Made by a program: the position numbers and the translations under genes. A stretch of DNA of 64,000 nt, from the NCBI RefSeq assembly GCF_001884105.1, contig NZ_MACI01000024.1, forward strand, positions 1 through 64,000, given 5' to 3'. Of this stretch, positions 46,172-54,614 are shown piece by piece (within the stretch, counting starts at the first letter, position 1; the number at the start of each line of letters is the position of its first letter). This DNA is from Bacillus luti (GTDB lineage: Bacteria > Bacillota > Bacilli > Bacillales > Bacillaceae_G). The notes under the pieces were generated by a model, which did no database searches, was not told the DNA's origin, and saw nothing but the letters and a program-made list of their open reading frames with translations.

Positions 46172-46189
46172 GAGCAAAATACATATCAC
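46172..46189 (-). promoter_or_regulatory. possible second sigma-54 promoter
   Basis: Minus strand GTGATATGTATTTTGCTC shares ATGTATTTTGC-type sequence with the main sigma-54 promoter at 46544 and keeps the -12 TTGC, but the -24 GG is GA. It lies upstream of the permease gene. Confidence 0.4.
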
Positions 46190-46194
46190 TTATA

Positions 46195-46449
46195 TTAATC
46201 ACTGCCTGTTACTAAAAGGTCATCCCTCACTGTTATTAATAATTTTTGATCAGCGATGGCTTGTCCCTCTACTACTTCTAATGATTCAATATACCCACTG
46301 ATTCCTATCTTAATTTCTACCTTCTGTTTATCTATTGTTTCAATGAGCGCTAATTTCTCCCACTCGTATACGTAAGAACTTTTTGTAACGAATAACTTCT
46401 CTACTTTTCCGTAACAAGGACTATACACGCCTTCTATAACCGTCTTCAC
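46195..46449 (-). CDS. Mini lipoyl/biotinyl-like carrier protein
   Basis: An 84-residue single-domain protein with the barrel-sandwich pattern of lipoyl/biotinyl domains: GKVEKLFV, EWEKLALIETIDKQKVEI, GYIESLEVVEGQAI, KLLITV. The hairpin where the modified Lys normally sits reads ETIDKQ, closer to the lipoyl ETDKA motif than to the biotin MKM. Whether it is modified is unknown. The start is a GTG, with AAGGAGG 10 bases upstream. First gene after the sigma-54 promoter. Confidence 0.75.
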   Translation of the reverse strand: MKTVIEGVYSPCYGKVEKLFVTKSSYVYEWEKLALIETIDKQKVEIKIGISGYIESLEVVEGQAIADQKLLITVRDDLLVTGSD

Positions 46450-46543
46450 TTTATAAACTCCTCCTTCTTATTAATTGACACTGGAACGTTACATATCCTG
46501 TAAAGATTCCTCTTCTCCCCTCTAGAGATTTTGAATATTATTT

Positions 46544-46561
46544 ATGCAAAATACGTACCAA
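46544..46561 (-). promoter_or_regulatory. sigma-54 (SigL) -24/-12 promoter
   Basis: Minus strand TTGGTACGTATTTTGCAT: GG of the -24 and GC of the -12 are separated by exactly 10 bases, and nearly all consensus positions match (TTGGCACGnnnnTTGCW, with T for C at one position). It drives the mini-carrier, permease and deacylase genes and needs the divergent activator. Confidence 0.88.
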
Positions 46562-46613
46562 CCTCTAATTCGCATATAAAATAAGAGTTTTGTACAAAAA
46601 AATCTGCCTAACT

Positions 46614-46670
46614 GCAAAATTTTTCTATCGTTTGAAAAGTTTTAAAAGAAAAATAGCAAAAAAATTTTGC
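46614..46670. promoter_or_regulatory. candidate upstream activator sites
   Basis: GCAAAATTTTTCTAT (46614-46628) and ATAGCAAAAAAATTTTGC (46653-46670) are near-complementary, and the second contains a palindrome GCAAAAAAATTTTGC. They lie 55-125 bases upstream of the sigma-54 promoter, the usual place for enhancer binding, and touch the -35 of the activator gene. Confidence 0.6.
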
Positions 46671-46695
46671 GATTTTATAAGAATTTTAATAAAAT
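46667..46695 (+). promoter_or_regulatory. promoter of the sigma-54 activator gene
   Basis: -35 TTGCGA (46667-46672), 17-base spacer, -10 TAAAAT (46690-46695). The palindrome at 46656-46670 overlaps the -35, so the activator may repress itself. Confidence 0.6.
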
Positions 46696-46741
46696 TATAA
46701 AAAGTCAGTCTTCATAGGGTGAAACGAGGAGAAGATGATAC

Positions 46742-48145
46742 ATGCAGACAGAAGAAATTAATTTTAAACAAATTATTGAAATGAATATGCTATATGAAAC
46801 TTTACTCAATGAACTCGATATCGGGATTCATATCATTAATGAGGAAAGTAAAACAATTATCTATAACCGTAAAATGATGGAAATTGAATCAATGGATCGT
46901 TTAGATGTGCTACACAAAAGTCCTTTAGAAGTATTTGCATTTGAAGAAAATAAAAATAGTACTCTCATAGAGGCATTAAAACTCGGAAAAACAAACAAAA
47001 ATATAAAACAAACGTATTTTAACAATAAAGGGCAAGAGATTACGACGATTAATGATACTTTCCCTATAATAGAAAATGGAAAAATTAAAGGCGCTATTGA
47101 AATATCAAAAGAGATGAGTCACTTAAAACAAACAACAAGAATGGGCTCTTCTCGAAAACAAAATACTAAATTTACCTTTGATCACATAATTGGTGATTCT
47201 GGAGCCATTCAATCAATCATTGCGGAAGGAAAGAGAGTCATTCGTACATCCTCATCCATACTTCTCGTAGGAGAGACTGGGACTGGTAAAGAACTATTTG
47301 CACAAAGCATCCATAATGAAAGTCAGCGTTCAACAAAACCGTTTATTTCACAAAACTGTGCTGCAATACCTGATACCCTAATGGAAAGCTTATTATTTGG
47401 TACGAATCGAGGTGCCTTTACAGGAGCAATAGATAAACCCGGTTTATTTGAAGAAGCAAACGGAGGTACTTTGTTATTAGATGAAATCAACTCATTAAGT
47501 CCAACACTTCAGGCTAAATTACTGCGGGCTATACAAGAAAAAACAATACGAAGAATCGGCGGTACACAAGAAAAAGAGATTGATGTTCGTATTATAGCAA
47601 CTATCAACGAAGATCCCTTCGAAGCCATTACACACGATCGATTAAGAGAAGACTTATATTACCGCTTAAGCGTCGTTACTTTATGTCTTCCGCCTTTACG
47701 GGAAAGAAAAGAAGATATTCCAGCTCTTGTTCATCACTTTATCGAAAAGTACAATATTCAATTCGGTCTCAATGTAACGGATGTAGATGTACATACACGA
47801 GAATTCTTTTATGCATACGATTGGCCTGGAAACGTACGGGAGTTGGAACATATCATTGAAGGTTCAATGAACTTAATAGAAGATGAAAATATTATTACAG
47901 CATTTCATATGCCCACTCGCTTTCGCGAACGAATAAAAAAAGAATTCAATATGCAGTCTTCACTAACTGATCACAATACCGATGCACCTAAAACTTTAAA
48001 GCACACAATAGAAGAAATGGAAAAGAACTACATCAATCAAATTCTTAAAGCGAATAGTGGTAATATCTCACAAGCTGCAAAATTTTTAGGATTGAGTAGA
48101 CAAAACTTACAATATCGAATTAAAAAATTACATTTAAACATATGA
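46742..48145 (+). CDS. Sigma-54-dependent transcriptional activator (RocR-like)
   Basis: A 467-residue enhancer-binding protein. A PAS-type sensor domain (residues about 15-125) is followed by the AAA+ domain with Walker A GETGTGKE, intact sigma-54 contact loop GAFTGA, Walker B GGTLLLDEI, REDLYYRLSV and WPGNVREL, then a Fis-type HTH at the C-terminus (ISQAAKFLGLSRQNLQYRI). Similar to B. subtilis RocR, which senses arginine catabolites; the ligand here is unknown. ATG follows GAGGAGAAGATGATAC. It is divergent from the operon it presumably controls. Confidence 0.93.
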   Translation: MQTEEINFKQIIEMNMLYETLLNELDIGIHIINEESKTIIYNRKMMEIESMDRLDVLHKSPLEVFAFEENKNSTLIEALKLGKTNKNIKQTYFNNKGQEITTINDTFPIIENGKIKGAIEISKEMSHLKQTTRMGSSRKQNTKFTFDHIIGDSGAIQSIIAEGKRVIRTSSSILLVGETGTGKELFAQSIHNESQRSTKPFISQNCAAIPDTLMESLLFGTNRGAFTGAIDKPGLFEEANGGTLLLDEINSLSPTLQAKLLRAIQEKTIRRIGGTQEKEIDVRIIATINEDPFEAITHDRLREDLYYRLSVVTLCLPPLRERKEDIPALVHHFIEKYNIQFGLNVTDVDVHTREFFYAYDWPGNVRELEHIIEGSMNLIEDENIITAFHMPTRFRERIKKEFNMQSSLTDHNTDAPKTLKHTIEEMEKNYINQILKANSGNISQAAKFLGLSRQNLQYRIKKLHLNI

Positions 48146-48225
48146 AATGAATATTTCACCATGTGCAAAAAAATGGAAATTGATGTTATGATAAAAATAT
48201 AACATGTTAGAAAGGAACGATATAT

Positions 48226-48423
48226 ATGAGTAATGATAACAAGTTAAAGCTGTTACAATACTTAGCCTTCTTCCCTACCCTTTTATGTATGATGTTACTC
48301 ATTGATATGAATACCTCTCCTTACGCAAAGCTATTCGCAGCAATTAGCGGTTCCTTTGCAGCTATTATGCTTGCTGCTTTTTGGAATTTGAAGATACGTA
48401 TGAAGAAAGAGAAATCTTCTTAA
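48226..48423 (+). CDS. Small two-TM membrane protein
   Basis: A 65-residue protein with two hydrophobic helices (about residues 10-28 and 34-52) and a basic tail (KIRMKKEKSS). The ATG follows GAAAGGAACGATATAT. It is a single gene ending at a terminator. I do not recognise the family. Confidence 0.75.
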   Translation: MSNDNKLKLLQYLAFFPTLLCMMLLIDMNTSPYAKLFAAISGSFAAIMLAAFWNLKIRMKKEKSS

Positions 48424-48435
48424 TTCCAAAATAAT

Positions 48436-48467
48436 AAAAAAATCGAGCCTAATCAGCTCGATTTTTA
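48436..48467. terminator. bidirectional terminator before truA
   Basis: AAAATCGAGC-ctaatca-GCTCGATTTTT. Confidence 0.85.
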
Positions 48468-48474
48468 CTTATTA

Positions 48475-49212
48475 TTAAAATTCAACATTCTCCAAGTACA
48501 ACCCACTCGCCTCAGCAAGGCAATTAATTTGATTACGCTGTTTTCCCTCTAAAATGTTTGGAATTGCTTCAGCATCTAATTGTCCTAATCCAACTTCAAT
48601 TAATGCTCCAACAATTTTTCGTACCATGTTATGAAGGAATCCGTTACCACTCACCCTAATTTGTACGAATCCTGCCTCTTCCATCACATCAAGTGTATAT
48701 ACTTCGCGAACCATAGACTTTTTCTTTGATTTCGCATTTGAAAAAGCAGTAAAGTCATGTGAACCAACTAAATGTTTCGCAGCTTCTTTCATGTTTTTCA
48801 CATTTAATTTTTTATTCACATGCATACTGTATTTACGCATAAATGGGTTCGTGTGCTCTTCATTCCAAATTTTATAAAGATATGTTTTTGCTTTAGAATT
48901 GTAACGAGCATGGAAGCGCTCATGTACTTCTTCTACATTCGTAATGCTAATATCATTAGGTAAATATTGATTTAAATATTTTTTCACTTTATGTTCCACT
49001 AACTTCTCATCACTTTGAAAGTTAGCAATTTGATTCAAAGCATGTACACCAGCGTCTGTTCTACTACAACCGATAATTTCAATTTCTTTTCCGATCATTT
49101 CAGATATGACACTTTCAATTTTTCCTTGAATCGTATTATCGTTATTACCGAGACGTTGCCACCCTTTAAAGCGAGCACCGTCGTATTGGATCGTTAATTT
49201 ATAATTGTGCAT
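48475..49212 (-). CDS. truA: tRNA pseudouridine synthase A, second copy type
   Basis: A 245-residue TruA, which makes pseudouridine at positions 38-40 of tRNA. Catalytic Asp in CSRTDAGVHALNQ; YDGARFKGWQR and FLHNMVRKIVGAL are typical motifs. The ATG at 49212 follows GAAGGAGAATAAT. It stands outside the ribosomal-protein locus where Bacillus usually keeps truA, so this is the extra (truA2-type) copy of B. cereus, as I infer from context. Confidence 0.92.
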   Translation of the reverse strand: MHNYKLTIQYDGARFKGWQRLGNNDNTIQGKIESVISEMIGKEIEIIGCSRTDAGVHALNQIANFQSDEKLVEHKVKKYLNQYLPNDISITNVEEVHERFHARYNSKAKTYLYKIWNEEHTNPFMRKYSMHVNKKLNVKNMKEAAKHLVGSHDFTAFSNAKSKKKSMVREVYTLDVMEEAGFVQIRVSGNGFLHNMVRKIVGALIEVGLGQLDAEAIPNILEGKQRNQINCLAEASGLYLENVEF

Positions 49213-49228
49213 ATTATTCTCCTTCATA

Positions 49229-49262
49229 GAAAATATTCCCTCATACCATGAGGGAATATGAA
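49229..49262 (-). terminator. rlmD-type gene terminator
   Basis: Minus strand ATATTCCCTCAT-ggt-ATGAGGGAATAT then TTTTC. Confidence 0.8.
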
Positions 49263-49268
49263 TAAACT

Positions 49269-50648
49269 TTACTTTCTAACAAGCTTCACTACATTTTCTA
49301 CATGAGCTGTATGTGGGAACATATCAACTGGTTGCACATATTCCACCTCATAACTCTTCATTAACGCTTGTACATCACGTGCTAATGAAGAAGGATTACA
49401 AGATACGTAAACAACTTGTTTCGGTTTCACCTTTAAAATTGTTTCCAATAATTTATCATCGCAACCTGTACGAGGTGGATCGACAACAATTACATCAGGA
49501 CGCCATCCTTCTTTTACCCATTTCGGTAACCATTGTTCAGCTTTCCCTGCTTCATATTTCGTATTTGTGAATCCATGGCGCTTCGCATTCTTTCTTGCGT
49601 CTGCAATCGCTTCTGGAATTACATCCATACCACGTACTTCTGCTGCATCATTCGCAAGCCAAAGACCGATTGTACCAACACCACAATACGCATCCACAAT
49701 CTTCTCATTTCCTGTTAAAGCAGCTGCTTTTTTTGCTTCATCATATAACACAACTGTTTGTTCTGGATTCAACTGGAAGAATGCACGTGCTGATAATTCA
49801 AATGATAAATCACCAAGTGTTTCTTGAATTACTTCTTTTCCAGCTAATTTAAATGTTTTATCACCGAAAATAACAGATGTTTTACGCCAGTTTACATTTT
49901 GCATAATTGATTTAACAGCTGGCATCTGTTTTTGTACTTCTGCAATAAATTGTTCTTTATTTGGCAACTCTTCTTTTGTTGTAATAAGTGTAACTTGTAC
50001 TTCCCCTGTTTGAACTGCAGTACGTGTCACAATTGTTCGTACTAAACCTTTTTGTTTTTTCTCATTGTAAATAGAAACATTTAATTTTTCTAATATACGT
50101 CTCACAACTTTTGTCGCTTCATTCGTTGCTTTATGTTGAATCATACAATGGGCAATATCAATTAACTGATGTGAATTTTGTTTATATAGACCTGTAATAA
50201 CCTTCTCGTCTTTACGCCCCACTTGTAATTGACTCTTATTACGATAATGCCATGGATTTTCCATGCCAAGTGTCGGACGAATTTTTTCTTCCAAACTGTT
50301 ATTCATGTACTTCTCAAATGCTTGTACAACAATATCACGTTTTTGATTTAATTGTTCTTTATAATCTAAATGTTGTAGCTGACAGCCACCACACTCATCG
50401 TATACTGGACATGGTGCTTTCACACGATGTGGTGAAGCTTTACGAACTTTTTTCACTTTTGCTTCAGCGAAGCCACGCTGAATTTTCGTTGTTTCAGCAA
50501 CAACTTCTTCTCCTGGTAATGCCCCTGGAATGAAGACAACTTGTCTCTTAAAATAACCAACGCCTTCTCCGTTAATCCCAAGACGTTTAATTGTCACAGG
50601 AAATGTTTGACCAACTTCCAACTTACTCTCATGTTGTTTTTGTATCAT
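49269..50648 (-). CDS. yfjO: 23S rRNA (uracil-5-)-methyltransferase, RlmD/RumA family (YfjO)
   Basis: A 459-residue SAM-dependent RNA methyltransferase. N-terminal TRAM domain ([20 protein letters not shown]), iron-sulphur cysteines [14 protein letters not shown] plus one later (HCM), SAM motif [14 protein letters not shown], and active-site region VVDPPRTGC and [12 protein letters not shown] with the catalytic Cys. Order with alkA and pdaA matches B. subtilis yfjO-yfjP-yfjS. Exact target uridine not decidable. It lies 10 bases downstream of alkA, likely in one operon. Confidence 0.92.
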   Translation of the reverse strand: MIQKQHESKLEVGQTFPVTIKRLGINGEGVGYFKRQVVFIPGALPGEEVVAETTKIQRGFAEAKVKKVRKASPHRVKAPCPVYDECGGCQLQHLDYKEQLNQKRDIVVQAFEKYMNNSLEEKIRPTLGMENPWHYRNKSQLQVGRKDEKVITGLYKQNSHQLIDIAHCMIQHKATNEATKVVRRILEKLNVSIYNEKKQKGLVRTIVTRTAVQTGEVQVTLITTKEELPNKEQFIAEVQKQMPAVKSIMQNVNWRKTSVIFGDKTFKLAGKEVIQETLGDLSFELSARAFFQLNPEQTVVLYDEAKKAAALTGNEKIVDAYCGVGTIGLWLANDAAEVRGMDVIPEAIADARKNAKRHGFTNTKYEAGKAEQWLPKWVKEGWRPDVIVVDPPRTGCDDKLLETILKVKPKQVVYVSCNPSSLARDVQALMKSYEVEYVQPVDMFPHTAHVENVVKLVRK

Positions 50649-50658
50649 TATTACACCT

Positions 50659-51522
50659 CTACTCTATACTTTTCCATAAATATAACGCTGCATAACTGCA
50701 GTATGGTTCACATTCTTGTTTCACGTTTTCTAAAAACGCATCACTCGGTTTATCATCTAATTGAAATACACCTTGTACTGCACGCTGAATCCCGATGTCT
50801 GCTTTCGGAAACATATTTTTCCGTCCAAGCCCAAACATTAAAAAGTTTTGCACTGTCCATGCACCAATCCCCCTAATTGGTAACAATTGTGCTGCAACCC
50901 CTTCTTCTGTTTCGTTTTCTATTCTAGTTAAATCTAACTTACCACCTATAATACACTTTGCTAATCCTACCATATATTCAGCTTTTCGCTGACTAAATTT
51001 TTGCTCTCTCAATTCTTCAATTGAAATATTTGCTACTATTTCTGGAGTAGGGAAAAAGAATACACCGTTCTTCTCTGTTCCATATCGTTTTACAAATTGC
51101 TCTGTCAGCACAGTAGCAAATTTCAAATTTATTTGTTGATGAATAATGCAGCGAAGTAAACACGCAAAATAATCGAATTCTAAAATAATTGGAGTATAAG
51201 CATATGTTTCAAATAGTGGACGTAATGATGTGTTTAAAAAATGATTTTGTATATCTTGAAACGAATCATTCCAATGAAAAATCGTCTTCATTCGTTTCAT
51301 TACTTTCTCCGGATCTCCTGCCTGACTAGAAATCCAAAATTGTGGATTTTGAACAGTACCAATCCCTTGCAAACGGACAACAATCTGTTCCTCGTCTATA
51401 CAAAGCGGGACATACATGACTTTCTCATCTAATTGAATGACGTTTAGTGGATCAAAAGATAAACGCTTTAACACTTCTTCAAAATGGTACGGATACTCTA
51501 ACGTAACATGTTCGCTCCACAT
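50659..51522 (-). CDS. yfjP: DNA-3-methyladenine glycosylase II (AlkA-like, YfjP)
   Basis: A 287-residue HhH-GPD glycosylase that removes alkylated bases. The helix-hairpin-helix is [19 protein letters not shown] and the catalytic Asp is in [13 protein letters not shown]. An N-terminal TBP-like region precedes it. No Cys-rich iron-sulphur tail, as expected for AlkA. ATG at 51522 follows AAAGGATGGGGAAAACGT. Followed by the RlmD-type gene. Confidence 0.9.
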   Translation of the reverse strand: MWSEHVTLEYPYHFEEVLKRLSFDPLNVIQLDEKVMYVPLCIDEEQIVVRLQGIGTVQNPQFWISSQAGDPEKVMKRMKTIFHWNDSFQDIQNHFLNTSLRPLFETYAYTPIILEFDYFACLLRCIIHQQINLKFATVLTEQFVKRYGTEKNGVFFFPTPEIVANISIEELREQKFSQRKAEYMVGLAKCIIGGKLDLTRIENETEEGVAAQLLPIRGIGAWTVQNFLMFGLGRKNMFPKADIGIQRAVQGVFQLDDKPSDAFLENVKQECEPYCSYAALYLWKSIE

Positions 51523-51564
51523 ACGTTTTCCCCATCCTTTTTACACATCATTATAGCATGAGAA

Positions 51565-51590
51565 AACCGCAAGCATACATGCTTACGGTT
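51565..51590 (-). terminator. pdaA terminator
   Basis: Minus strand AACCGTAAGCAT-GTATGCTTGCGGTTTTCTC; the stem starts inside the last codons of pdaA. Confidence 0.7.
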
Positions 51591-52365
51591 GATTGCCTTT
51601 TACTAAGTCATCTAGACTTTTAAAATGATACCCTTTCTCGCGCAAATCATCAATGATTTTTGCAAGTGCTTCTGCATTATCTTTTGATATTGCATGAAGT
51701 AATAAAATAGATCCTGGATGAATCATCGTCATTACATTATTATGCGCGTATTGCCATCCTCTTTGTTGATCCACTTTCCAATCTAGAAATGCGAGTGACC
51801 AAAACACATTATAATAGCCCATTTCTTTCGTAAGAGCCAATGTTCTTTCACTAAATACGCCGCGCGGAGGGCGTACATATTTCACTTCTTTTTGTCCAGT
51901 TACTTTTTTGATTTCTTCCGTTACACTCGTTAATTCTTCACGAAGTTTCTCATCATTTACCGCTGTGAAATCAGGATGACTCCACGAATGATTTCCAATA
52001 ATGTGTCCTTCATCCTTCATTCTTAATAGCAAATCTTTTTGCGTTTTAATGTAATGCCCTGTTACAAAGAAAGTTGCCGGTACTTTTTTCTCTTTTAATA
52101 CATCTAAAATTTGGCCTGTGTATCCATTCTCATATCCATTATCGAACGTTAAATAAATATCTTTTTTCTTTGTATCCCCTAAATAAAATCCGCCATTCTT
52201 TTGTAGTAAATCTGTATATAATTTCCCTGCATCTGGTACTGTTTCATTTTTAGGACGTGGGATTCCCCAGTTGTGTGGAGTATTTGTATAAGCCAATGCC
52301 GAAACTGGAACAAGTGCCATCATAATTGAAAAAATGAGACCTATATATAACCATTTATATTTCAT
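51583..52365 (-). CDS. pdaA: Delta-lactam-biosynthetic de-N-acetylase PdaA
   Basis: A 260-residue secreted NodB-type deacetylase that removes acetyl from muramic acid during spore cortex formation, needed for muramic-delta-lactam and germination. Signal peptide in residues 1-25 (LIFSIMMALVPVSALA), motif 1 LTFDNGYENG (TFDNG variant usual for PdaA), motif 2 HSWSHPD, motif 3 RPPRG and LLLHAI. ATG after AAAGGAGACTATTT. A sigma G-type promoter (GCATGA, 17, GAAACTA) at 52399-52428 is plausible. Confidence 0.94.
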   Translation of the reverse strand: MKYKWLYIGLIFSIMMALVPVSALAYTNTPHNWGIPRPKNETVPDAGKLYTDLLQKNGGFYLGDTKKKDIYLTFDNGYENGYTGQILDVLKEKKVPATFFVTGHYIKTQKDLLLRMKDEGHIIGNHSWSHPDFTAVNDEKLREELTSVTEEIKKVTGQKEVKYVRPPRGVFSERTLALTKEMGYYNVFWSLAFLDWKVDQQRGWQYAHNNVMTMIHPGSILLLHAISKDNAEALAKIIDDLREKGYHFKSLDDLVKGNQP

Positions 52366-52398
52366 AAATAGTCTCCTTTCCATATATAATCGTACCTG

Positions 52399-52428
52399 TA
52401 GTTTCTGTTGCTGTGCATTCTTTCATGC
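52399..52428 (-). promoter_or_regulatory. possible sigma G promoter of pdaA
   Basis: Minus strand GCATGA (52423-52428), 17-base spacer, GAAACTA (52399-52405), compared with the sigma G boxes TGMATA/GCATA and CATACTA. The -10 is imperfect. pdaA is forespore-expressed in B. subtilis. Confidence 0.35.
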
Positions 52429-52452
52429 TGAACATGTTTTTCTATATATACC

Positions 52453-52490
52453 AAAAAAATGCATCTCGAATCATTCGAGATGCATTTTTG
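52453..52490 (-). terminator. fumarase gene terminator
   Basis: AAAAAATGCATCTCGAA-tca-TTCGAGATGCATTTTTG immediately after the stop codon. Confidence 0.9.
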
Positions 52491-52491
52491 T

Positions 52492-54012
52492 TTACTTAAA
52501 TACTGGCTCTTTAAAGCTCGCTAATTTTTCAAGTGATGTTTTATCCACATCTGCATGTAAGCTGTTACCATGAGAGTCCATCGTTACAACTGCTTTAAAC
52601 CCATCGATACGTAAATGCCACATTGCTTCTGGAATACCGAACTGTAAGAAATCAACATCTTTCACTTCTTTAATACATTCAGCATAATATTGTGCTGCAC
52701 CACCAATTGCATTTAAGTAAACACCACCGTGTTCTTCTAATGCAGCTAATGTTTTTGCACCCATTCCGCCTTTACCAATTACAGCACGAATACCGAACTT
52801 CTTCATAATGTCGCCTTGGTATGGTTCTTCACGAATACTTGTCGTTGGACCCGCCGCTTTAATTTGCCAGTTGTCATTTTCATCTTTTACTACAACTGGA
52901 CCACAATGATAAATAATTTGTCCGTTTAAATCTACAGGACAATCGTTATCCATTAAATGCTTATGAATTGCGTCACGACCTGTATACATCATGCCATTAA
53001 TGGTTACAACATCCCCAACGCGAAGTTCACGAATTTGCTCTTCTGTAATTGGTGCTTGTAATACAATCTCACGTTGCTCTGTTTTTTCTTGTGCTTCTTG
53101 CTGAAGTGTATCTTCACCTTCTTGATATAACCAATCCATAATTTCTCCTGTTTCAGGATGGATTTTCACACCTAGGCGACGATATGCCCAGCAATTATAT
53201 GCAACAGATACATAGAAGCTAGCTGGCAGACGGTTATATACGCCAATTTTACAACCAAGTAAAGTTGTTTCTCCGCCGAATCCCATCGTACCAATACCAA
53301 GCTTATTTGCATTTTCTAATACGTACTCTTCGAGCTGTTTTAACTCTGGTACTGGATTGATGTCATCTAATGTACGGAATAATTGATTTTTTGCTAATTC
53401 GTAACCTGATGTGCGGTCTCCCCCGATACCGACGCCGATTACACCTGCGCTACATCCTTGACCTTGCGCTTGATATACTGCATGAAGAAGACATTTACGA
53501 ATCCCTTCTAAATCGCGTCCTGCGCGTCCAAGTCCTTCTAATTCACATGGCAAGCTATACTGAATATTTTTATTCTCACAGCCGCCGCCCTTTAAAATTA
53601 AACGTGCATCAATATAATCTTTTTCCCATTGCTCAAACTTAATAACAGGTGTACCTGGTCCTAAGTTATTTCCGCTATTGTCACCAAAAAGAGAATCAAC
53701 AGAGTTTGGACGAAGTTTACCATCTTTTGTCGCCCGCTCAAGCGCACTATAGATAGCTTCCTTCAGTTTTAGTTGATTCACACCAACTGGTGTATAAATT
53801 TTAAATGTTGGCATCCCTGTATCTTGGCAAATAGGTGAGATATTATCATCAGCCATTTTAATATTATTCGTAATTGTGCCAAGTGCCATCGCTGAACGAG
53901 TCCCTGCATTTTCTCGTTCTTTCGCTTGTTGAATCGCACGACGAACATCTTTCGGTAAATTCGTTGACGTTTCAACAATTAGTTGATACATGCTTTCTTG
54001 AAGCTTTTCCAT
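52492..54012 (-). CDS. fumA: Class I (iron-sulphur) fumarate hydratase
   Basis: A 506-residue class I fumarase interconverting fumarate and malate. Cluster cysteines in ISPICQDTG, GGCENKN, GCSAGVIGVGIGGDRT and LGCKIGVY. The C-terminal beta domain follows from about residue 330 (GDVVTINGMMYTGRDAIHKH). Single-polypeptide form, as in E. coli FumA. The ATG at 54012 follows GAGGGGGAAGTAACA; the longer frame has no ribosome site. Such 4Fe-4S hydratases are oxidation-sensitive. Confidence 0.95.
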   Translation of the reverse strand: MEKLQESMYQLIVETSTNLPKDVRRAIQQAKERENAGTRSAMALGTITNNIKMADDNISPICQDTGMPTFKIYTPVGVNQLKLKEAIYSALERATKDGKLRPNSVDSLFGDNSGNNLGPGTPVIKFEQWEKDYIDARLILKGGGCENKNIQYSLPCELEGLGRAGRDLEGIRKCLLHAVYQAQGQGCSAGVIGVGIGGDRTSGYELAKNQLFRTLDDINPVPELKQLEEYVLENANKLGIGTMGFGGETTLLGCKIGVYNRLPASFYVSVAYNCWAYRRLGVKIHPETGEIMDWLYQEGEDTLQQEAQEKTEQREIVLQAPITEEQIRELRVGDVVTINGMMYTGRDAIHKHLMDNDCPVDLNGQIIYHCGPVVVKDENDNWQIKAAGPTTSIREEPYQGDIMKKFGIRAVIGKGGMGAKTLAALEEHGGVYLNAIGGAAQYYAECIKEVKDVDFLQFGIPEAMWHLRIDGFKAVVTMDSHGNSLHADVDKTSLEKLASFKEPVFK

Positions 54013-54177
54013 TGTTACTTCCCCCTCAATTGTGAACGCTACCAAAACGTTATGAGATGAAAATTCCATTGTTATACTCTTCAGCTTTTTATTTATTTCA
54101 TGCTATTAAAGGATAAATGAAATTTTTCACAACTTGATTATACCTTTTTTTCTACCGTCCTTCTATTATCCGTACAG

Positions 54178-54213
54178 AAAAAGGCTACCAATTTTGTATT
54201 GGCAGCCTTTTTA
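54178..54213 (-). terminator. yfjT terminator
   Basis: AAAAAGGCTACCAAT-tttgt-ATTGGCAGCCTTTTT, one mismatch in the stem. Confidence 0.8.
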
Positions 54214-54218
54214 ATATA

Positions 54219-54401
54219 TTATTCGTCTTTTTTAAATTGCTCACATTTTAATTCTAATTCATCTAACATCGCAAGAAGACGATCTACATCTTCTAACTCT
54301 ACTTCTTCAGGTTCAATTGTATCAATTACTTCAATGAACATATTTAAACGTTCTTTTAAATATACTAATTGTGTATCTTTATCTTGAATTGCTTTTCCCA
54401 T
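54219..54401 (-). CDS. yfjT: SE1561 family protein (YfjT)
   Basis: A 60-residue acidic helical protein with the family pattern LKERLNMFIEVIDTIEPEE, then DVDRLLAMLDELE. It is conserved in Bacillus and Staphylococcus with no known role. ATG follows AAGGAGAGTGCCTTC. Divergent from yfkAB. Confidence 0.85.
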   Translation of the reverse strand: MGKAIQDKDTQLVYLKERLNMFIEVIDTIEPEEVELEDVDRLLAMLDELELKCEQFKKDE

Positions 54402-54614
54402 GAAGGCACTCTCCTTTTAATTCGAGTTGCTTTTATTATACCGCAAAAATGATTGCTATGGGCATGAAATTTCATCAATTTTGTCACGGTCATCCGCTAT
54501 AATGTAAGCCTTCTCTCTTTTTCTGCTAAAAAGTTTCACTTTATAAAAAGTACATATTCTTCTATTATAGAGAATGGACAAATTGTTATTTCAATAGTCA
54601 AAGGAGTATTTCAT

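Noticed and set aside
54530-54550. Another copy of the intergenic repeat (AAAGTTTCACTTTATA)
   Set aside because: Only about 16 bases match and none of the following repeat sequence is present, so it may be chance or a remnant.
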